Counted from the stretch's first letter, positions 21,719 to 31,299 are shown. The stretch is DNA of 51,524 nucleotides from Thioalbus denitrificans (GCF_003337735.1 NZ_QPJY01000018.1:1-51524); one strand, 5' to 3'. The notes: generated from the letters alone by a model not told the origin. Numbers and translations: made by a program.

Positions 21719-22791
21719 GCGCCCAGTGTGAAACCACCGCCAGGCGCGCCGCCGGCAGCCCCATGGGCCTGTTCGAGCGCTACCTGACCGTGTGGGTCTT
21801 TCTCTGCATCGTGGCGGGCATCGCCCTCGGGCACCTGTTCCCGCAACCGTTCCAGGCCGTCGGCGGGCTGGAGCTGGCCCGGGTGAACCTGCCCGTGGCG
21901 CTGCTCATCTGGCTGATGATCATCCCCATGCTGCTGAAGATCGACTTCGCCGCCCTGCACCACGTGGGCGAGCACTGGAAGGGCATCGGGGTGACCCTGT
22001 TCGTCAACTGGGCGGTGAAGCCCTTCTCCATGGCGCTGCTGGGCTGGATCTTCATCCGCGGGGTGTTCGCCGAGTGGCTGCCGGCCGACCAGCACGACGC
22101 CTACATCGCCGGGCTGATCCTGCTGGCCGCGGCGCCCTGCACCGCCATGGTCTTCGTCTGGAGCCACCTGACCCGGGGCGAGCCCCACTTCACCCTGACC
22201 CAGGTGGCGCTCAACGACGCCATCATGATCGTGGCCTTCGCCCCCATCGTGGGACTCCTGCTGGGCATCTCCAGCATCACCGTGCCCTGGGGCACCCTGT
22301 TCCTGTCGGTGGCGCTCTACATCCTCATCCCGGTGGCGGTGGGCCAGTGGTGGCGGCGGGCGGTGCTGGCCCGCGGCGGCGCGGCGGCGCTGGAGCGGCT
22401 GCTGCGGCGCCTGCACCCGGTCTCGCTGGCGGCCCTGCTGGCCACCCTGGTGCTGCTGTTCGGCTTCCAGGGCGAGCAGATCCTGGCCCAGCCCCTCGTC
22501 ATCCTGATGCTGGCGGTGCCGATCCTGATCCAGGTCTATTTCAACTCCGGGCTCGCCTACCTGCTCAACCGGACCCTCGGCGTGGCCCACTGCGTTGCCG
22601 GCCCCTCGGCCCTCATCGGCGCCAGCAACTTCTTCGAACTGGCGGTGGCCGCCGCCATCGCCCTGTTCGGCTTCGACTCGGGCGCGGCGCTGGCCACCGT
22701 GGTGGGGGTGCTGGTGGAGGTGCCGGTGATGCTCTCGGTGGTGAAGATCGTCAACGCCAGCCGCGGCTGGTACGAGCGGCAGGCGGCCTGA
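21715..22791 (+). CDS. acr3: Acr3 arsenite efflux permease
   Basis: A 358-residue inner-membrane protein with about ten hydrophobic segments. It has the Acr3 signature AAPCTAMVFVWS with the essential Cys142, as well as PMLLKIDF, NWAVKPF and GASNFFELAVA. Acr3 extrudes arsenite (and sometimes antimonite) using the proton gradient. It begins inside the last codon of arsC. It belongs to the BART superfamily rather than the ArsB family. Confidence 0.95.
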   Translation: MSAQCETTARRAAGSPMGLFERYLTVWVFLCIVAGIALGHLFPQPFQAVGGLELARVNLPVALLIWLMIIPMLLKIDFAALHHVGEHWKGIGVTLFVNWAVKPFSMALLGWIFIRGVFAEWLPADQHDAYIAGLILLAAAPCTAMVFVWSHLTRGEPHFTLTQVALNDAIMIVAFAPIVGLLLGISSITVPWGTLFLSVALYILIPVAVGQWWRRAVLARGGAAALERLLRRLHPVSLAALLATLVLLFGFQGEQILAQPLVILMLAVPILIQVYFNSGLAYLLNRTLGVAHCVAGPSALIGASNFFELAVAAAIALFGFDSGAALATVVGVLVEVPVMLSVVKIVNASRGWYERQAA

Positions 22792-22795
22792 GGCC

Positions 22796-23752
22796 ATGTT
22801 CGACGTCTTCGCCAACCTCGTCGTCTACCGCTGGCTCGGCCTCGCGCCCGACTCCCACGCCGCCGCCGCGCTGCACTTCTTCGTCATGGACACCGCCAAG
22901 ATCTTCGTGCTCCTGGTGGCGGTCATCTACGCCATGGGCCTGCTGCGGGCGATGCTCTCCCCGGAGCGGGTGCGCGAGTACGTGCGCGGCCGGCCCGCCT
23001 GGCTGGCCCGCGGGCTGGCGGTCACCCTGGGCGCGGTCACCCCGTTCTGCTCCTGCTCCTCGGTGCCCCTGTTCATCGGCTTCGTGGAGGCGGGGATCCC
23101 GCTGGGGGTCACCTTCTCCTTCCTCATCGCCAGCCCCATGATCAACGAGGTGGCCGCGGTGCTGCTGGTGGGCATCCTCGGCTGGAAGCTGGCCGCCCTC
23201 TACGTGGGCGCCGGGCTGACGGTGGCCTGGTTCGGCGGCATCGCCATGCAGCGCTTCCGCCCCGAGCGCTGGGTGGAGGCCTACGTCTGGAACATCCACC
23301 TGGGCGAGGCGGCCCGGGCCGAGCCTGACACCTCGCTGGCCGGCCGCCACCGCTACGCCCTGGCCGAGGTGCGGGAGATCGTCGGCCGCATCTGGAAGTG
23401 GGTGGTGGCCGGGATCGCCCTGGGCGCCCTGTTCCACGGCTTCGTGCCTGCCGACTGGGTGACCACCCACCTGGGCGGCGAGGGCAACTGGCTCGCCGTG
23501 CCCGCCGCGGTGCTGATGGGCATCCCCCTCTACTCCAACGCCACCGGCGTCATCCCGGTGGCCGAGGCGATGCTCACCAAGGGCGTGGCGGTGGGCACCA
23601 CCCTCGCCTTCATGATGAGCATCGCCGCCCTGTCGCTGCCGGAGATGCTGATCCTGCGCAAGGTCGTCAAGTGGCCGGCCCTGGCGCTGTTCGCCGGCGT
23701 GCTGGCCGTGGCCTTCATCCTGGTGGGGTGGGGCTTCAACCTGCTGACCTGA
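22796..23752 (+). CDS. ArsP-like permease (DUF318 family)
   Basis: A 318-residue membrane protein with about eight hydrophobic segments. The motif TPFCSCSSVPLFIGF (Cys85, Cys87) is typical of the permease family that includes ArsP, a methylarsenite or organoarsenical exporter. Other conserved blocks are ASPMINEVA and GIPLYSNATGVIPV. Members are often paired with a small CxxC thioredoxin-like protein, and one is encoded two genes downstream. The gene starts 4 bases after acr3. Export of a trivalent organoarsenical is a reasonable guess from context; the substrate has not been shown. Confidence 0.85.
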   Translation: MFDVFANLVVYRWLGLAPDSHAAAALHFFVMDTAKIFVLLVAVIYAMGLLRAMLSPERVREYVRGRPAWLARGLAVTLGAVTPFCSCSSVPLFIGFVEAGIPLGVTFSFLIASPMINEVAAVLLVGILGWKLAALYVGAGLTVAWFGGIAMQRFRPERWVEAYVWNIHLGEAARAEPDTSLAGRHRYALAEVREIVGRIWKWVVAGIALGALFHGFVPADWVTTHLGGEGNWLAVPAAVLMGIPLYSNATGVIPVAEAMLTKGVAVGTTLAFMMSIAALSLPEMLILRKVVKWPALALFAGVLAVAFILVGWGFNLLT

Positions 23753-23773
23753 AGCGCAACGGGTGACCGCAAC

Positions 23774-24277
23774 ATGAACCAGACCGAGAACCGAATCTAC
23801 AACGTCCTGTTCCTCTGCACCGGCAACTCCGCCCGCAGCATCATGGCCGAGTCGCTCATCAACCACTGGGGACAGGGACAATTCCGGGGCTTCAGCGCCG
23901 GCAGCCATCCCACCGGCCAGGTGAATCCGCTGGCGCTGGAACTGCTCGAGCGGCTCGACCTGCCCGCCGGAGAGGCGCGCAGCAAGGACTGGGCGGAGTT
24001 CGCCGCCGACGGCGCCCCGTCCATGGACTTCGTCTTCACCGTCTGCGACAAGGCGGCGGCGGAGACCTGCCCGGCCTGGCCCGGCCAGCCCATGACCGCC
24101 CACTGGGGCGTGCCCGACCCCGCCGCCGCGGAGGGCGACGAGGTGACCCGCATGCAGGCCTTCCGCCAGGCCCTGAGCGCCCTGGAGCACCGCATCCGGG
24201 CCTTCGTCAACCTGCCCCTCGCCTCCCTCGACAGGCTGCGCCTGCAGGAGCGGCTGGAGGAGATCGGGCGGAGCTGA
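23774..24277 (+). CDS. arsC: Second arsenate reductase / LMW-PTP family protein
   Basis: A 167-residue protein with P-loop CTGNSARS at Cys15, followed by FVFTVCDKAAAETCP and a conserved AHWGVPDPA. This matches the second ArsC-like clade commonly found in ars operons beside acr3. It differs from the first ArsC in lacking the Cys within the P-loop (SARS versus SCRS). It probably also reduces arsenate, perhaps with a different electron donor. It lies 21 bases after the permease gene. Confidence 0.88.
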   Translation: MNQTENRIYNVLFLCTGNSARSIMAESLINHWGQGQFRGFSAGSHPTGQVNPLALELLERLDLPAGEARSKDWAEFAADGAPSMDFVFTVCDKAAAETCPAWPGQPMTAHWGVPDPAAAEGDEVTRMQAFRQALSALEHRIRAFVNLPLASLDRLRLQERLEEIGRS

Positions 24278-24318
24278 GCACCCGCTTCAACAGGATAGGA
24301 ACCGCAAGGAGAAACGGC

Positions 24319-24549
24319 ATGAAAGAGATCAAGGTACTCGGCGGCGGCTGCCGCAACTGCAAGACCACCGCCGCCCTCATCGAGGAGGTGGCGAAGGCCC
24401 GCAACGTGGCGATCCGGCTGGAGAAGGTGGAGGAGATGGCCGACATCATGTCCTACGGGGTCATGTCCACCCCGGGCGTGGTCATCGACGGCACGGTGGT
24501 GCACGCCGGCGGCGTGCCCGACCGGAAGAAGGTGGAAAGCTGGCTCTGA
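24319..24549 (+). CDS. Small thioredoxin-like CxxC protein
   Basis: A 76-residue thioredoxin-fold protein with the redox motif GGGCRNC (Cys11, Cys14) and the cis-Pro loop MSTPGVVIDG. It matches the redox-active disulfide protein 2 family. Such proteins are regularly encoded with CSCSS permeases and ars genes and may donate electrons to ArsC or handle bound metalloid. GGAG sits about 9 bases before the ATG. It is the last gene of the ars operon. Confidence 0.88.
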   Translation: MKEIKVLGGGCRNCKTTAALIEEVAKARNVAIRLEKVEEMADIMSYGVMSTPGVVIDGTVVHAGGVPDRKKVESWL

Positions 24550-24572
24550 GCCCGGGCCCGGCGGCGACTTCA

Positions 24573-24597
24573 GCCCGGCCTGCGGAAACGGCCGGGC
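24573..24597. terminator. Hairpin between convergent ars and response-regulator genes
   Basis: An 8-bp GC stem, GCCCGGCC and GGCCGGGC, with a 9-base loop lies in the 67-base gap between the convergent ends. No T-run follows on either strand. Confidence 0.4.
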
Positions 24598-24616
24598 GGC
24601 CGGGGCCGAACCGGCG

Positions 24617-25972
24617 TCACTCCTCGTCCCGCTGCAGGTCGTGCTTGCGCATCTTCTCCCACAGGTTCTTGCGGCTGATGCCGAGCGCGGCGGCGGAGTC
24701 GGCGATGCGCCACTCGTGGCTCTCCAGCGTCTCCTCGATGAGCCGCCGCTCGCACTGCTCCAGGTAGGTCCTGAGGTCCTCGGCCGATCCGGCCGCCTCG
24801 GCGCCGCCTTCACCCTCCGCGGTCCAGGGGGCCGCTCCCAGCTCCAGCGGCCCGAGCAGGTCCCCCTCGCCGAGGATGCAGCCGCGGTCGATGGCATGGC
24901 GCAACTCGCGCAGGTTGCCCGGCCAGGGCTGCTCCTGCAGGAAGCGTTCGCCCGCCGGCCCCAGCAGGTGCCGCACGCCGTGAGCCTGGTTGTACTCCTC
25001 GACGAACCGGTGGGCGAACCAGGCGATGTCCTCGCGCCGCTCCCGCAGGGGCGGCAGCGGCACGTGGATGACGTTGATGCGGTAGAAGAGGTCTTCGCGG
25101 AAGCTCCCCTCCTCCACCATCTTCCTGAGGTCCCGGTTGGTGGCGCAGACCAGGCGGACGTTGACCCGGACCGGCCGCTCGCTGCCCAGCCGCATCACGG
25201 TGCGCTCCTGGATGGCCCGCAGCAGCTTCGCCTGCATCGCCGGCGGCATCTCCCCCACCTCGTCCAGGAACAGGGTCCCGCCGTCGGCGCGCTCGAACAC
25301 GCCGCGATGGGTCCGCACCGCGCCGGTGAAGGCGCCGCGCTCGTAGCCGAACAGCTCCGCCTCCAGCAGGTGCTCCGGCAGGGCCGCGCAGTTCACGGCC
25401 ACGAACGGCGTGCGGCCCTGCGGATCGGCGGAGTCGTGCAGATAGCGCGCCGCGTACTCCTTGCCCACCCCCGACTCGCCGGTAATCAGCACGCCCACCG
25501 TGTGGCCGGCGACCCGGGCCAGCAGGTCCTGGACCCGGCGCATGGGCGGCGATATGCCCAGCACCGGCACCAGCACTTCCGCCCCGCCGCCGAACAGCGC
25601 CGGCGCCAGCGCCCGCAGGCGGTCGAGCAGCTCGTCGAGGTCGAAGGGCTTGGTGAGGTAGTCGCGGGCGCCCAGCTTCAGCAGCCGCACCGCCTGGTCG
25701 ATGGTGCCGTAGCCGGTAATGAACAGGATGGGCGGCGGCGCCTGACAGCGCTCCAGCAGCGCCTGGTAGAGCCCCTCGCCGCTCATGTCCGGCAGCCGGA
25801 TATCGCTCAGCACCAGCGCGTAGCCCTGGCCCTCCACGGCGGCCAGCGCGGCGCCGGCCTCGCGATACCAGTCGCAGGCGATCCCCTCCAGGGCGAAGCG
25901 GTGCATGAGGGACTCCCCCATGATGGGGTCGTCCTCCACCAGGCAGAGGCGGGGCTGGGCGCGGCCGTTCAT
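24617..25972 (-). CDS. Sigma-54-dependent response regulator (NtrC family)
   Basis: A 451-residue regulator. The receiver domain has EDD at residues 13-15, phosphoacceptor Asp57 in LVLSDIRLPD and the Lys of LTKPFD near 108. The AAA+ domain has Walker A GESGVGKE (165-172), the sigma-54 contact loop GAFTGA (213-218) and an intact Walker B FLDEVGEM. A Fis-type helix-turn-helix ends the protein (IADSAAALGISRKNLWEKM). It activates sigma-54 promoters when phosphorylated. The start overlaps the kinase stop by 4 bases. The obvious target is the sigma-54 promoter at 40601-40617 that heads this same gene cluster. Confidence 0.94.
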   Translation of the reverse strand: MNGRAQPRLCLVEDDPIMGESLMHRFALEGIACDWYREAGAALAAVEGQGYALVLSDIRLPDMSGEGLYQALLERCQAPPPILFITGYGTIDQAVRLLKLGARDYLTKPFDLDELLDRLRALAPALFGGGAEVLVPVLGISPPMRRVQDLLARVAGHTVGVLITGESGVGKEYAARYLHDSADPQGRTPFVAVNCAALPEHLLEAELFGYERGAFTGAVRTHRGVFERADGGTLFLDEVGEMPPAMQAKLLRAIQERTVMRLGSERPVRVNVRLVCATNRDLRKMVEEGSFREDLFYRINVIHVPLPPLRERREDIAWFAHRFVEEYNQAHGVRHLLGPAGERFLQEQPWPGNLRELRHAIDRGCILGEGDLLGPLELGAAPWTAEGEGGAEAAGSAEDLRTYLEQCERRLIEETLESHEWRIADSAAALGISRKNLWEKMRKHDLQRDEE

Positions 25973-27414
25973 GCGGCCAGCTCCTGCCCCACCGGCAGCA
26001 GGACGGTGAAGCGGGTGCGCCCCGCCTGGCTCTCCACGTCGATCCGGCCCTGCAGCTGCTGGATGATCTGGTAGGTCACCCACAGGCCGAGGCCGTGGCC
26101 GGCGGGGTTGTGGTGCACGAACGGCTCGAACAGGTGGCGCAGGCGCTCGGCCGGAATGGTCTCGCCCTCGTTGTCCACCTCGATGGCGAGCCGCCCCTCG
26201 CCGGGGTGGATCCGGCAGTGCACGGCCCCGCCCGCGGGCGTGGCCTGCACCGCGTTCAGGGACAGGTTGATGAGCACCTGGCGCACCGGGCTGGCCGGCA
26301 CCGGCAGCGGCGCGGTGAGGCCGTTCTCGAGGCTGAGGCGCACGGCGCGCTTCTGGGCATCCGGGCGCAGCAGGGTGGCCACGTCGTCCACGTCCTGGGG
26401 GGTCAGGTCGTGGCTGCTCGCCCGGGCCTCCACCAGCAGGGCGGAGACGGTGTCGCGGATCTGCTGCAGGCCCCGCTCCAGCAGGTCGAAGGTCTTCTCC
26501 GCGACCGGATCGGCGCTGCCGTGCCGCCGGTAGGTGCTGATGGCGTTGAGCATCCCCCCCAGGGGATTGTTGATCTCGTGGGCCACCCCGGCGGCGAGCC
26601 GGCCCACCGCCGCCAGCCGCTCGGCCGCCACCATCTGCGTCTCCAGCCGCTGCTTCTGCTCCAGCTCGTGGAGCATCTGGTGGAAACGCACCCCCAGCTG
26701 CCCGATCTCGTCGCTGCCCTCGTGCAGGGTGCACTGGATCTGCTCCAGCGGCTGACGCCCCACCCGGCCGAGGCAGTTGGCCAGCTGGATCAGCGGCCGC
26801 ACCATGCGATCGCCCAGGTACCAGCCGATGGGCAGCAGCACCGCCATCAGGATCAGCGCCGACCAGCCGACGCGGGTGAGAATGCCGTGGAAACGGGGCA
26901 GGAACAGGGTCCGGGCGTAGCCGATGACCAGTGTGCCCATGGCCACGCCGTCGTCGAGCATCGGCAGCACCACGTAGATGCGCTCGTTCTCCGACTGGTC
27001 CACGGCATAGGGCTCCAGGGTCCGCCCCTGCCGGACGGCATGTTCCACCCGGGCCAGCTCGGGGCCCTGGCCGCGCAACTCGCTCAGCACCGGGTACTGG
27101 TTCGGCTGGCTCGAGACGTAGATGCGCTGGTCCCTGTCCAGGACCAGGAACAGGCGCTCGCCGCGCTCGTCCCCCGGCGTGCGCGCCGCCTGCAGCAGCT
27201 GGTAGGCCTGCCACAGGTCATCGTGCTTGATCGCCGCCGGCAGCGAGTTGGAGAGCACGGTGCCCACCTCCACGGCGTTGCGGAACAGATCGCGGCGCAG
27301 ATCCTCGGCGGCCCGCCAGGTGAGCGCCAGTGCCACCACCAGGCCGGTCAGCAGGATGGCGAGGCTGAGGCTCAGCGGCACCCGTATCCGGTAGCTCAGG
27401 TTGCGGAACGCCAC
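25969..27414 (-). CDS. Membrane histidine kinase
   Basis: A 481-residue sensor kinase. Membrane segments at about 14-33 and 181-200 bracket a periplasmic sensing region. A HAMP-like linker follows, then the H-box GRLAAGVAHEINNPLGG with His279, and an HATPase domain with NLSLNAVQAT, EVDNEGE and GHGLGLW. It starts at GTG 27414, one base after the stop of the PhnD-like gene, with GGAGG upstream. The partner genes on both sides suggest that the PhnD-like protein presents a ligand to the periplasmic domain and that the kinase phosphorylates the sigma-54 regulator, as proposed for AioXSR and ArxXSR systems. Confidence 0.92.
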   Translation of the reverse strand: MAFRNLSYRIRVPLSLSLAILLTGLVVALALTWRAAEDLRRDLFRNAVEVGTVLSNSLPAAIKHDDLWQAYQLLQAARTPGDERGERLFLVLDRDQRIYVSSQPNQYPVLSELRGQGPELARVEHAVRQGRTLEPYAVDQSENERIYVVLPMLDDGVAMGTLVIGYARTLFLPRFHGILTRVGWSALILMAVLLPIGWYLGDRMVRPLIQLANCLGRVGRQPLEQIQCTLHEGSDEIGQLGVRFHQMLHELEQKQRLETQMVAAERLAAVGRLAAGVAHEINNPLGGMLNAISTYRRHGSADPVAEKTFDLLERGLQQIRDTVSALLVEARASSHDLTPQDVDDVATLLRPDAQKRAVRLSLENGLTAPLPVPASPVRQVLINLSLNAVQATPAGGAVHCRIHPGEGRLAIEVDNEGETIPAERLRHLFEPFVHHNPAGHGLGLWVTYQIIQQLQGRIDVESQAGRTRFTVLLPVGQELAA

Positions 27415-27415
27415 C

Positions 27416-28291
27416 TCACTCCTCCCCGAACCGGTCCATGGCCGCGGCAATGCCGGCGAACAGCCCCTCCTCGCCCGGGCTGAAGCCGTCCAGGTTGAGC
27501 CGCTGCAGCAGGCGCCGGCCCTCGGGATCCGCCGGCATCTCCAGCAGCACGCCCTGCAGCCGGCGGAACCGCTCGCGGTCGAGATCGGCCCGCGCCACCA
27601 GGGGCGGGAAACCGAACGGCTGCGATGTCCACGCCACCCGGGTGGCCCCGGTGAGCTCCGGGTGGGTGTGGCTGAGGGTCTCCCAGACATAGCCGTCCAC
27701 CGCGCCGGCCTGGGCCACGCCGTCGGCCACCGCGCTCACCACGTCGCGATGGGACCAGGTGAAGAAGGTGCGGGCGAAGAAACGGCGGGGATCGTAGCCC
27801 TGGCGGCGCAACTCGACCCGCGGCACCAGGAAGCCGGAGTTGGAGTCGGGATCCGAATAGGCGAACACCCGCCCCTTCAGATCGGCCACCGACCGGGTCT
27901 CGACATCGGCCGCCGGGACGATGAGATAGGAGCGGTACAGGGGCTCGCCCTCGAACAGGGGCACGGCCAGGAGGCGCAGCGCGTCACGGTGGCGCACGAA
28001 GGGATAGCCGCAGATCCAGGCCGCGTCGAGCTGCCCGGTGAGCAGCAGCTCGGTGATCTCCCGGTAGGTCTGGCGCTGGAGGAAGTCCACGGGGTGATCG
28101 AGGTGGCGCTCGAGGTACTCCTCCCAGTCGCGCAGGAAGGAGGTCTGGTTGTCCAGGAACACCGGCGTCAGGCCGACGCGATAGGGGCCAGCGCTCTCGC
28201 GGGACTCGGCGACACCGCTCACCGCCAGGGCGAGGGCGGCCAGGAGAACGGCTATCGTGTTCAGCAGGACACGCACGGGATTCACGCTCAC
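27416..28291 (-). CDS. PhnD-type periplasmic binding protein
   Basis: A 291-residue secreted protein with a signal peptide (residues 1 to about 28). The mature part matches the phosphate/phosphite/phosphonate-binding fold (PhnD), with LDAAWICGYPFVRHRD near residue 88, DLKGRVFAYSDPDSNSGFLV near 138 and a GAVDGYVWE segment. No ABC permease or ATPase is nearby; instead a kinase and regulator follow, so it is most likely a sensor. It has one cysteine in the mature chain, Cys94. The arsenite sensor AioX uses a single Cys, but equivalence has not been tested. GTG start overlaps the upstream stop by 4 bases. Confidence 0.87.
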   Translation of the reverse strand: MSVNPVRVLLNTIAVLLAALALAVSGVAESRESAGPYRVGLTPVFLDNQTSFLRDWEEYLERHLDHPVDFLQRQTYREITELLLTGQLDAAWICGYPFVRHRDALRLLAVPLFEGEPLYRSYLIVPAADVETRSVADLKGRVFAYSDPDSNSGFLVPRVELRRQGYDPRRFFARTFFTWSHRDVVSAVADGVAQAGAVDGYVWETLSHTHPELTGATRVAWTSQPFGFPPLVARADLDRERFRRLQGVLLEMPADPEGRRLLQRLNLDGFSPGEEGLFAGIAAAMDRFGEE

Positions 28292-29154
28292 TCAGTGTGC
28301 TGTTCCACCAGCGCCAGCTCGAGCCGGTCCAGCAGCACCTGGCGCGGATCGGCGGGCTCCAGCGGACCGGGCCGGAAACGGTAGACGAGCTCCGCCCGGA
28401 GCCGGACCGAACCACCCCGCTGCGGCCGGGGAAATTCCAGCATAACACCCCCGCCCGGCGGTATCGTAGCCTCGCGCCAGCGCCCGTCCGGGAGGTGTTC
28501 CCAGCCGAAGCGCACCTGCTCGCTCCAGGCGACCCGGCCATCCCCCTTCAGCCCCGTCACCCGCAGCCACACCGCGCGCCCCGTGGTCCCGCCGGGCAGC
28601 GCATGGCCGGCCCGGTGGCGCACCTGGATCACGGCGACCGGTCCGCCGGGCTCCCGGCGCACCAGCATGCGCAGCCGCGCCACGCCCGCCAGGAATCCCG
28701 GGCGCGACGGGCCCCGGAAATCGTGGCCGGCGCGTTCCCCCGGCAGATGGCAGTCCAGGCAGTCCTCCCCCCGCAGCGGCGCCGGGCCGGCAAGGTAGCG
28801 GCGCACCGTGCTCTCCCCCGGCGCGTCGTGACAGCGGGCGCAGCCCCCGGGAACGGCCACCGCGGGATAGGGATGGCCGCCGTCGCCATGGCAGTCGGTG
28901 CAGGCGAGGCCGGCCCCGCCGCCGGGCGCATGGCAGTCGAGGCAGCGGGCGGGATTGTCCGCAGCGGCGAGCTCGCCGATAAAATCGGGGCTCCCGGCGG
29001 CATGGGCCATGGCCGTCTGCGCGAACTGCGCGCCGGCCAGCGGGTGGCACGCCCGGCAGCCTGCGTCCCCGTGGGCGGCGGCCGGCGCAGCGGGTGCGGA
29101 GAGCAGCAGGGCCAGCACCGCCACCGCAGGGGAGAGGCCGCCAGGGGCATTCAT
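28288..29154 (-). CDS. Pentaheme c-type cytochrome
   Basis: A 288-residue secreted protein with a signal peptide (to about residue 28) and five CxxCH motifs, at residues 33, 71, 85, 105 and 132. All hemes lie in the N-terminal half. The C-terminal half (about 160-288) has no heme motif but is beta-rich, with a VIQVRHRAGHALPGGTTGR block also seen in multiheme proteins of respiratory clusters. It probably carries electrons in the periplasm to or from the molybdoenzyme. The start overlaps the rhodanese-like gene stop by 4 bases. Confidence 0.9.
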   Translation of the reverse strand: MNAPGGLSPAVAVLALLLSAPAAPAAAHGDAGCRACHPLAGAQFAQTAMAHAAGSPDFIGELAAADNPARCLDCHAPGGGAGLACTDCHGDGGHPYPAVAVPGGCARCHDAPGESTVRRYLAGPAPLRGEDCLDCHLPGERAGHDFRGPSRPGFLAGVARLRMLVRREPGGPVAVIQVRHRAGHALPGGTTGRAVWLRVTGLKGDGRVAWSEQVRFGWEHLPDGRWREATIPPGGGVMLEFPRPQRGGSVRLRAELVYRFRPGPLEPADPRQVLLDRLELALVEQHTE

Positions 29155-29612
29155 TCGAACACCTGGGCCGGCTCGTTCATCTCGCACAGGCCGCGGGGGA
29201 TGACGAACGGCACCGTGCCCGGACGCACGTAGCGCGTCCCGAATTCCAGCGGCAGGCCCGCCTCCCGCCAGGCGTCCATGCCGCCCTGCAGCCGGTAGAC
29301 CTCATGCCCGGCCGCGGCCAGACGCGCCTGCCAGCCGGGCAGGGCGTCGCTGGCGCCGGCTATCAGCACCACCGCCCCGCCGCGGCCGTCAGGGGTGAAG
29401 CCCGCCGCGTCCCGGCCGGCGTCGAGGGCGCCGGGAACCGTGCCCGCCCGATAGGCCTCCCCGCCGCGCACATCGAGCACCAGGGGCGGATCCGCCTGCG
29501 CCAGCCATTCGGCCAGCGCCCCGGGGGCGAGCGGCGGCGGCCGCTCGCCCCCGCCCGCCGCGGCGACGACCAATACCAGCAGCAATGGGGCCAGGAACCG
29601 CCCGTCAGCCAT
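29151..29612 (-). CDS. Exported rhodanese-like protein lacking the catalytic Cys
   Basis: A 153-residue protein with an N-terminal hydrophobic signal, then a single rhodanese domain (LVLDVRGGEAYRAGTVPGAL near residue 45 and VYRLQGGMDAWREAGLPL near 105). The active-site loop reads VVLIAGASDAL (residues 81-91), so the usual Cys is absent. The only cysteine is Cys143 in an unusual tail, IPRGLCEMNEPA. The fold is expected to bind a sulfur or oxyanion ligand but not to carry persulfide in the standard way. The start at 29612 overlaps the upstream gene by 8 bases. Confidence 0.85.
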   Translation of the reverse strand: MADGRFLAPLLLVLVVAAAGGGERPPPLAPGALAEWLAQADPPLVLDVRGGEAYRAGTVPGALDAGRDAAGFTPDGRGGAVVLIAGASDALPGWQARLAAAGHEVYRLQGGMDAWREAGLPLEFGTRYVRPGTVPFVIPRGLCEMNEPAQVFE

Positions 29613-30348
29613 GGACCGCGGGCGGCTCCTCACCTCGTCCGGCGGCGAAGCGTACCGGCGTGCCCGTCTCGGCGCCGCTGGCCAGGGCCAGGCGCAGCCG
29701 CTCGCCGCCGCAGGCGCCGCAGAGCCCGGCCGCGACCGCCACCGCCGCCACGCCGCCCTCCCGGGCCAGGTTGACCAGGTGGCGCTCGTCGGTGCCGCCG
29801 CCGGAGAGCCAGAGACGGCCCCGGAAATCCTCCCCGGCCTGCTCGACCAGCTCCAGGTCGAAGCCGCGCGCCCGCTGCTCGGCCAGCCGGCTGTGCAGCC
29901 ACAGGGTTTCGAAGCCGAGACTCCGCGCCCGTTCCAGCGCCTGCCCCAGGGCCAGGCCGCCGGGCGCGGTGCGGTAGCCGTGCACGGTCGCGGTGTCCGG
30001 CACGTAGAAGCTGAATCCCTCTTCGTTGTAGCGGCGGGGAAAGTCGTAGCGCACCTCCGGGCGGTAGGCCGTCAGGCGCGGCACCCAGGCCAGTTCCGGG
30101 AACTGCTCGCGCAGGCGGGCCACCTCCTCGACCCCGCCGTCGGCCACCCACACGAGATCGGGACGCTCGCGCCACGCGGGCAGGGCCTCGGGGTCGGCTC
30201 CGCACAGCACGGCCACCGGCGCCGGCCAGGCGTCCGGCGGCGCCGGCGCCCCCGCCGCGGTCACCACCAGGCCGTCGGTACCGGCCAGCCGCTCCGCCGA
30301 CACCGGTGCCGCCGCGTCCCAGTTCACCCACAGTCGAATCCCGTCCAT
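29605..30348 (-). CDS. HisF/HisA-like TIM-barrel protein, function unknown
   Basis: A 247-residue cytosolic protein not recognised as a named family. Its second half resembles the C-terminal half of HisF/HisA barrels: ALERARSLGFETLWLHSR near residue 137, then RGFDLELV, then RLWLSGGGTDERHLVNLA near 178 with the phosphate-loop-like SGGG at 182-185, and VAAVAVAAGL near 200. A CGACGG stretch follows at 210-215. The N-terminal half is weakly conserved in appearance. It lies between two Mrp-type ATPase genes and the rhodanese-like gene, so a role in assembly or cofactor handling is possible. GGAGG lies 7 bases before the ATG. Confidence 0.75.
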   Translation of the reverse strand: MDGIRLWVNWDAAAPVSAERLAGTDGLVVTAAGAPAPPDAWPAPVAVLCGADPEALPAWRERPDLVWVADGGVEEVARLREQFPELAWVPRLTAYRPEVRYDFPRRYNEEGFSFYVPDTATVHGYRTAPGGLALGQALERARSLGFETLWLHSRLAEQRARGFDLELVEQAGEDFRGRLWLSGGGTDERHLVNLAREGGVAAVAVAAGLCGACGGERLRLALASGAETGTPVRFAAGRGEEPPAVHG

Positions 30349-30369
30349 CGTCGTGCCTCCGTAAATCCG

Positions 30370-31289
<920 letters not shown>

Positions 31290-31299
<10 letters not shown>

